Made by a program: the position numbers and the translations under genes. The notes beneath the pieces are model-generated. The model made no database searches, had not been told where the DNA came from, and saw nothing but the letters and a program-made list of their open reading frames with translations. This document shows positions 63,571 to 64,000 of a stretch of 64,000 nucleotides of DNA, piece after piece. How positions within the stretch are numbered: the first letter of the stretch is position 1; every line of letters begins with the position of its first letter. This DNA comes from Flavobacterium aquidurense (GTDB lineage Bacteria > Bacteroidota > Bacteroidia > Flavobacteriales > Flavobacteriaceae): contig FNPS01000001.1 in the NCBI GenBank assembly GCA_900107365.1, positions 1,054,001 through 1,118,000 on the forward strand, in the 5' to 3' direction.

Positions 63571-64000
63571 ATGGCGTTTGAAAAGCACAATTCGAAGAGA
63601 TTTATTTTTTTGGCCGATGACGACAGCGATGACAGGGAGTTCTTTGCCGATGCGGTGAGCGAGGTTGATCCGAATGTTATTCTGGGGCAGGCCCCTGACG
63701 GTATGCATCTAATGGATAACCTTCTTTCCCTTTCAGGTGCTGAGCTTCCCGAGTTTATTTTCCTGGATATCAATATGCCGGGCAAATCAGGCCTGGAATG
63801 CCTTGCTGAGATTAGAAGCTGTAAGGGGGAGCTGAGGGAAGTGAACATTGTTATGCTCTCCACCAGCAGTGATCCTGAGAATATCCAGAGAGCTTCAGAG
63901 CTGGGCGCTACGTTTTACGCAGTAAAGCCCAGCTGTTTTGAGAGGCTCAAATCCCTGCTCGGGGAAGTGCTTTCGATGAGCCTTGTTGGGGCTGTTGAAG
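63571..64000 (+). CDS. Response regulator receiver protein, cut by window end
   Basis: An open frame from ATG 63571 to the end of the window (143 codons visible). It begins FIFLADDDSDDREFF, the acidic pocket of a CheY-like receiver, has the phosphorylation Asp in PEFIFLDINMPGKSG, the Thr/Ser switch in VMLSTSSDP and the Lys in FYAVKPSCF. This is a single-domain, Rcp1-like receiver. Its base composition is clearly GC-richer than the rest of the window. The C-terminus is not visible. Confidence 0.85.
   Translation, partial: MAFEKHNSKRFIFLADDDSDDREFFADAVSEVDPNVILGQAPDGMHLMDNLLSLSGAELPEFIFLDINMPGKSGLECLAEIRSCKGELREVNIVMLSTSSDPENIQRASELGATFYAVKPSCFERLKSLLGEVLSMSLVGAVE

Noticed and set aside
1..64000. 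CRISPR array, prophage, intact insertion sequence or replication origin
   Set aside because: No regularly spaced repeats, phage structural genes, transposase motifs, or dnaA-box clusters were seen.

Overview
The window is a 64 kb piece of an AT-rich Bacteroidetes chromosome, most probably a Flavobacterium. The evidence is a FecI/FecR-controlled SusC/SusD pair, a C-terminal type IX secretion sorting domain on a giant metalloprotease, outer-membrane beta-barrel genes throughout, TAnnTTTG-type -7 promoter elements, and weak A-rich ribosome binding sites. I see no tRNA, rRNA, CRISPR array, prophage or intact insertion sequence. Genes predicted to act at the cell envelope in uptake and nitrogen use dominate.

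Layout. 0-6 kb: a broken small secreted-protein gene, a GH36 alpha-galactosidase, a TetR regulator divergent from an NAD-dependent epimerase, and a DUF2141 protein. 6-15 kb: ECF sigma factor, FecR anti-sigma factor, SusC-like receptor with a signalling STN domain, SusD-like lipoprotein, periplasmic amidohydrolase and TlpA-type thioredoxin, a self-regulated uptake and processing locus. 15.5-20 kb: nitroreductase, MesX (DUF1852) and MesD core methionine synthase, a bile-acid-symporter-like transporter and an Lrp/AsnC regulator. 20.9-27.8 kb: a winged-helix/TolB-like/TPR regulator facing a unit of DcaP-like porin, exported glutaminase, exported amidohydrolase and a second porin. 28-30 kb: AraC regulator and a TetX-like FAD monooxygenase. 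30.8-41 kb: a TPR membrane regulator, a 2040-residue M4 metalloprotease with an outer-membrane barrel protein, and an amidohydrolase lipoprotein. 41.7-47 kb: alkylsulfatase-type metallo-hydrolase, three outer-membrane-type proteins and an AraC DNA-binding-domain protein. 47.6-49 kb: chromate transporter ChrA between two direct repeats. 50.3-61.9 kb: a long urease operon (ureABC, an outer-membrane protein, ureEFGD, nickel permease, urea channel, TonB-dependent receptor, a second barrel protein, triple-RidA protein). 62-64 kb: an AraC regulator and a response regulator cut by the window end.

How the genes work together. The urease operon looks self-contained: a predicted nickel receptor and permease supply metal, a urea channel supplies substrate, UreEFGD assemble the enzyme, and a three-domain RidA protein may handle reactive nitrogen intermediates. 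The glutaminase unit looks like a periplasmic nitrogen-scavenging module. The most unusual items are the single-chain triple RidA with an asymmetric active-site residue, the glutaminase/amidohydrolase/two-porin unit, the TetX-like gene, chrA between spacing-conserved repeats, and a dispersed family of hairpin-associated intergenic repeats. Nothing here is certain to be an undescribed system; these are the best candidates.
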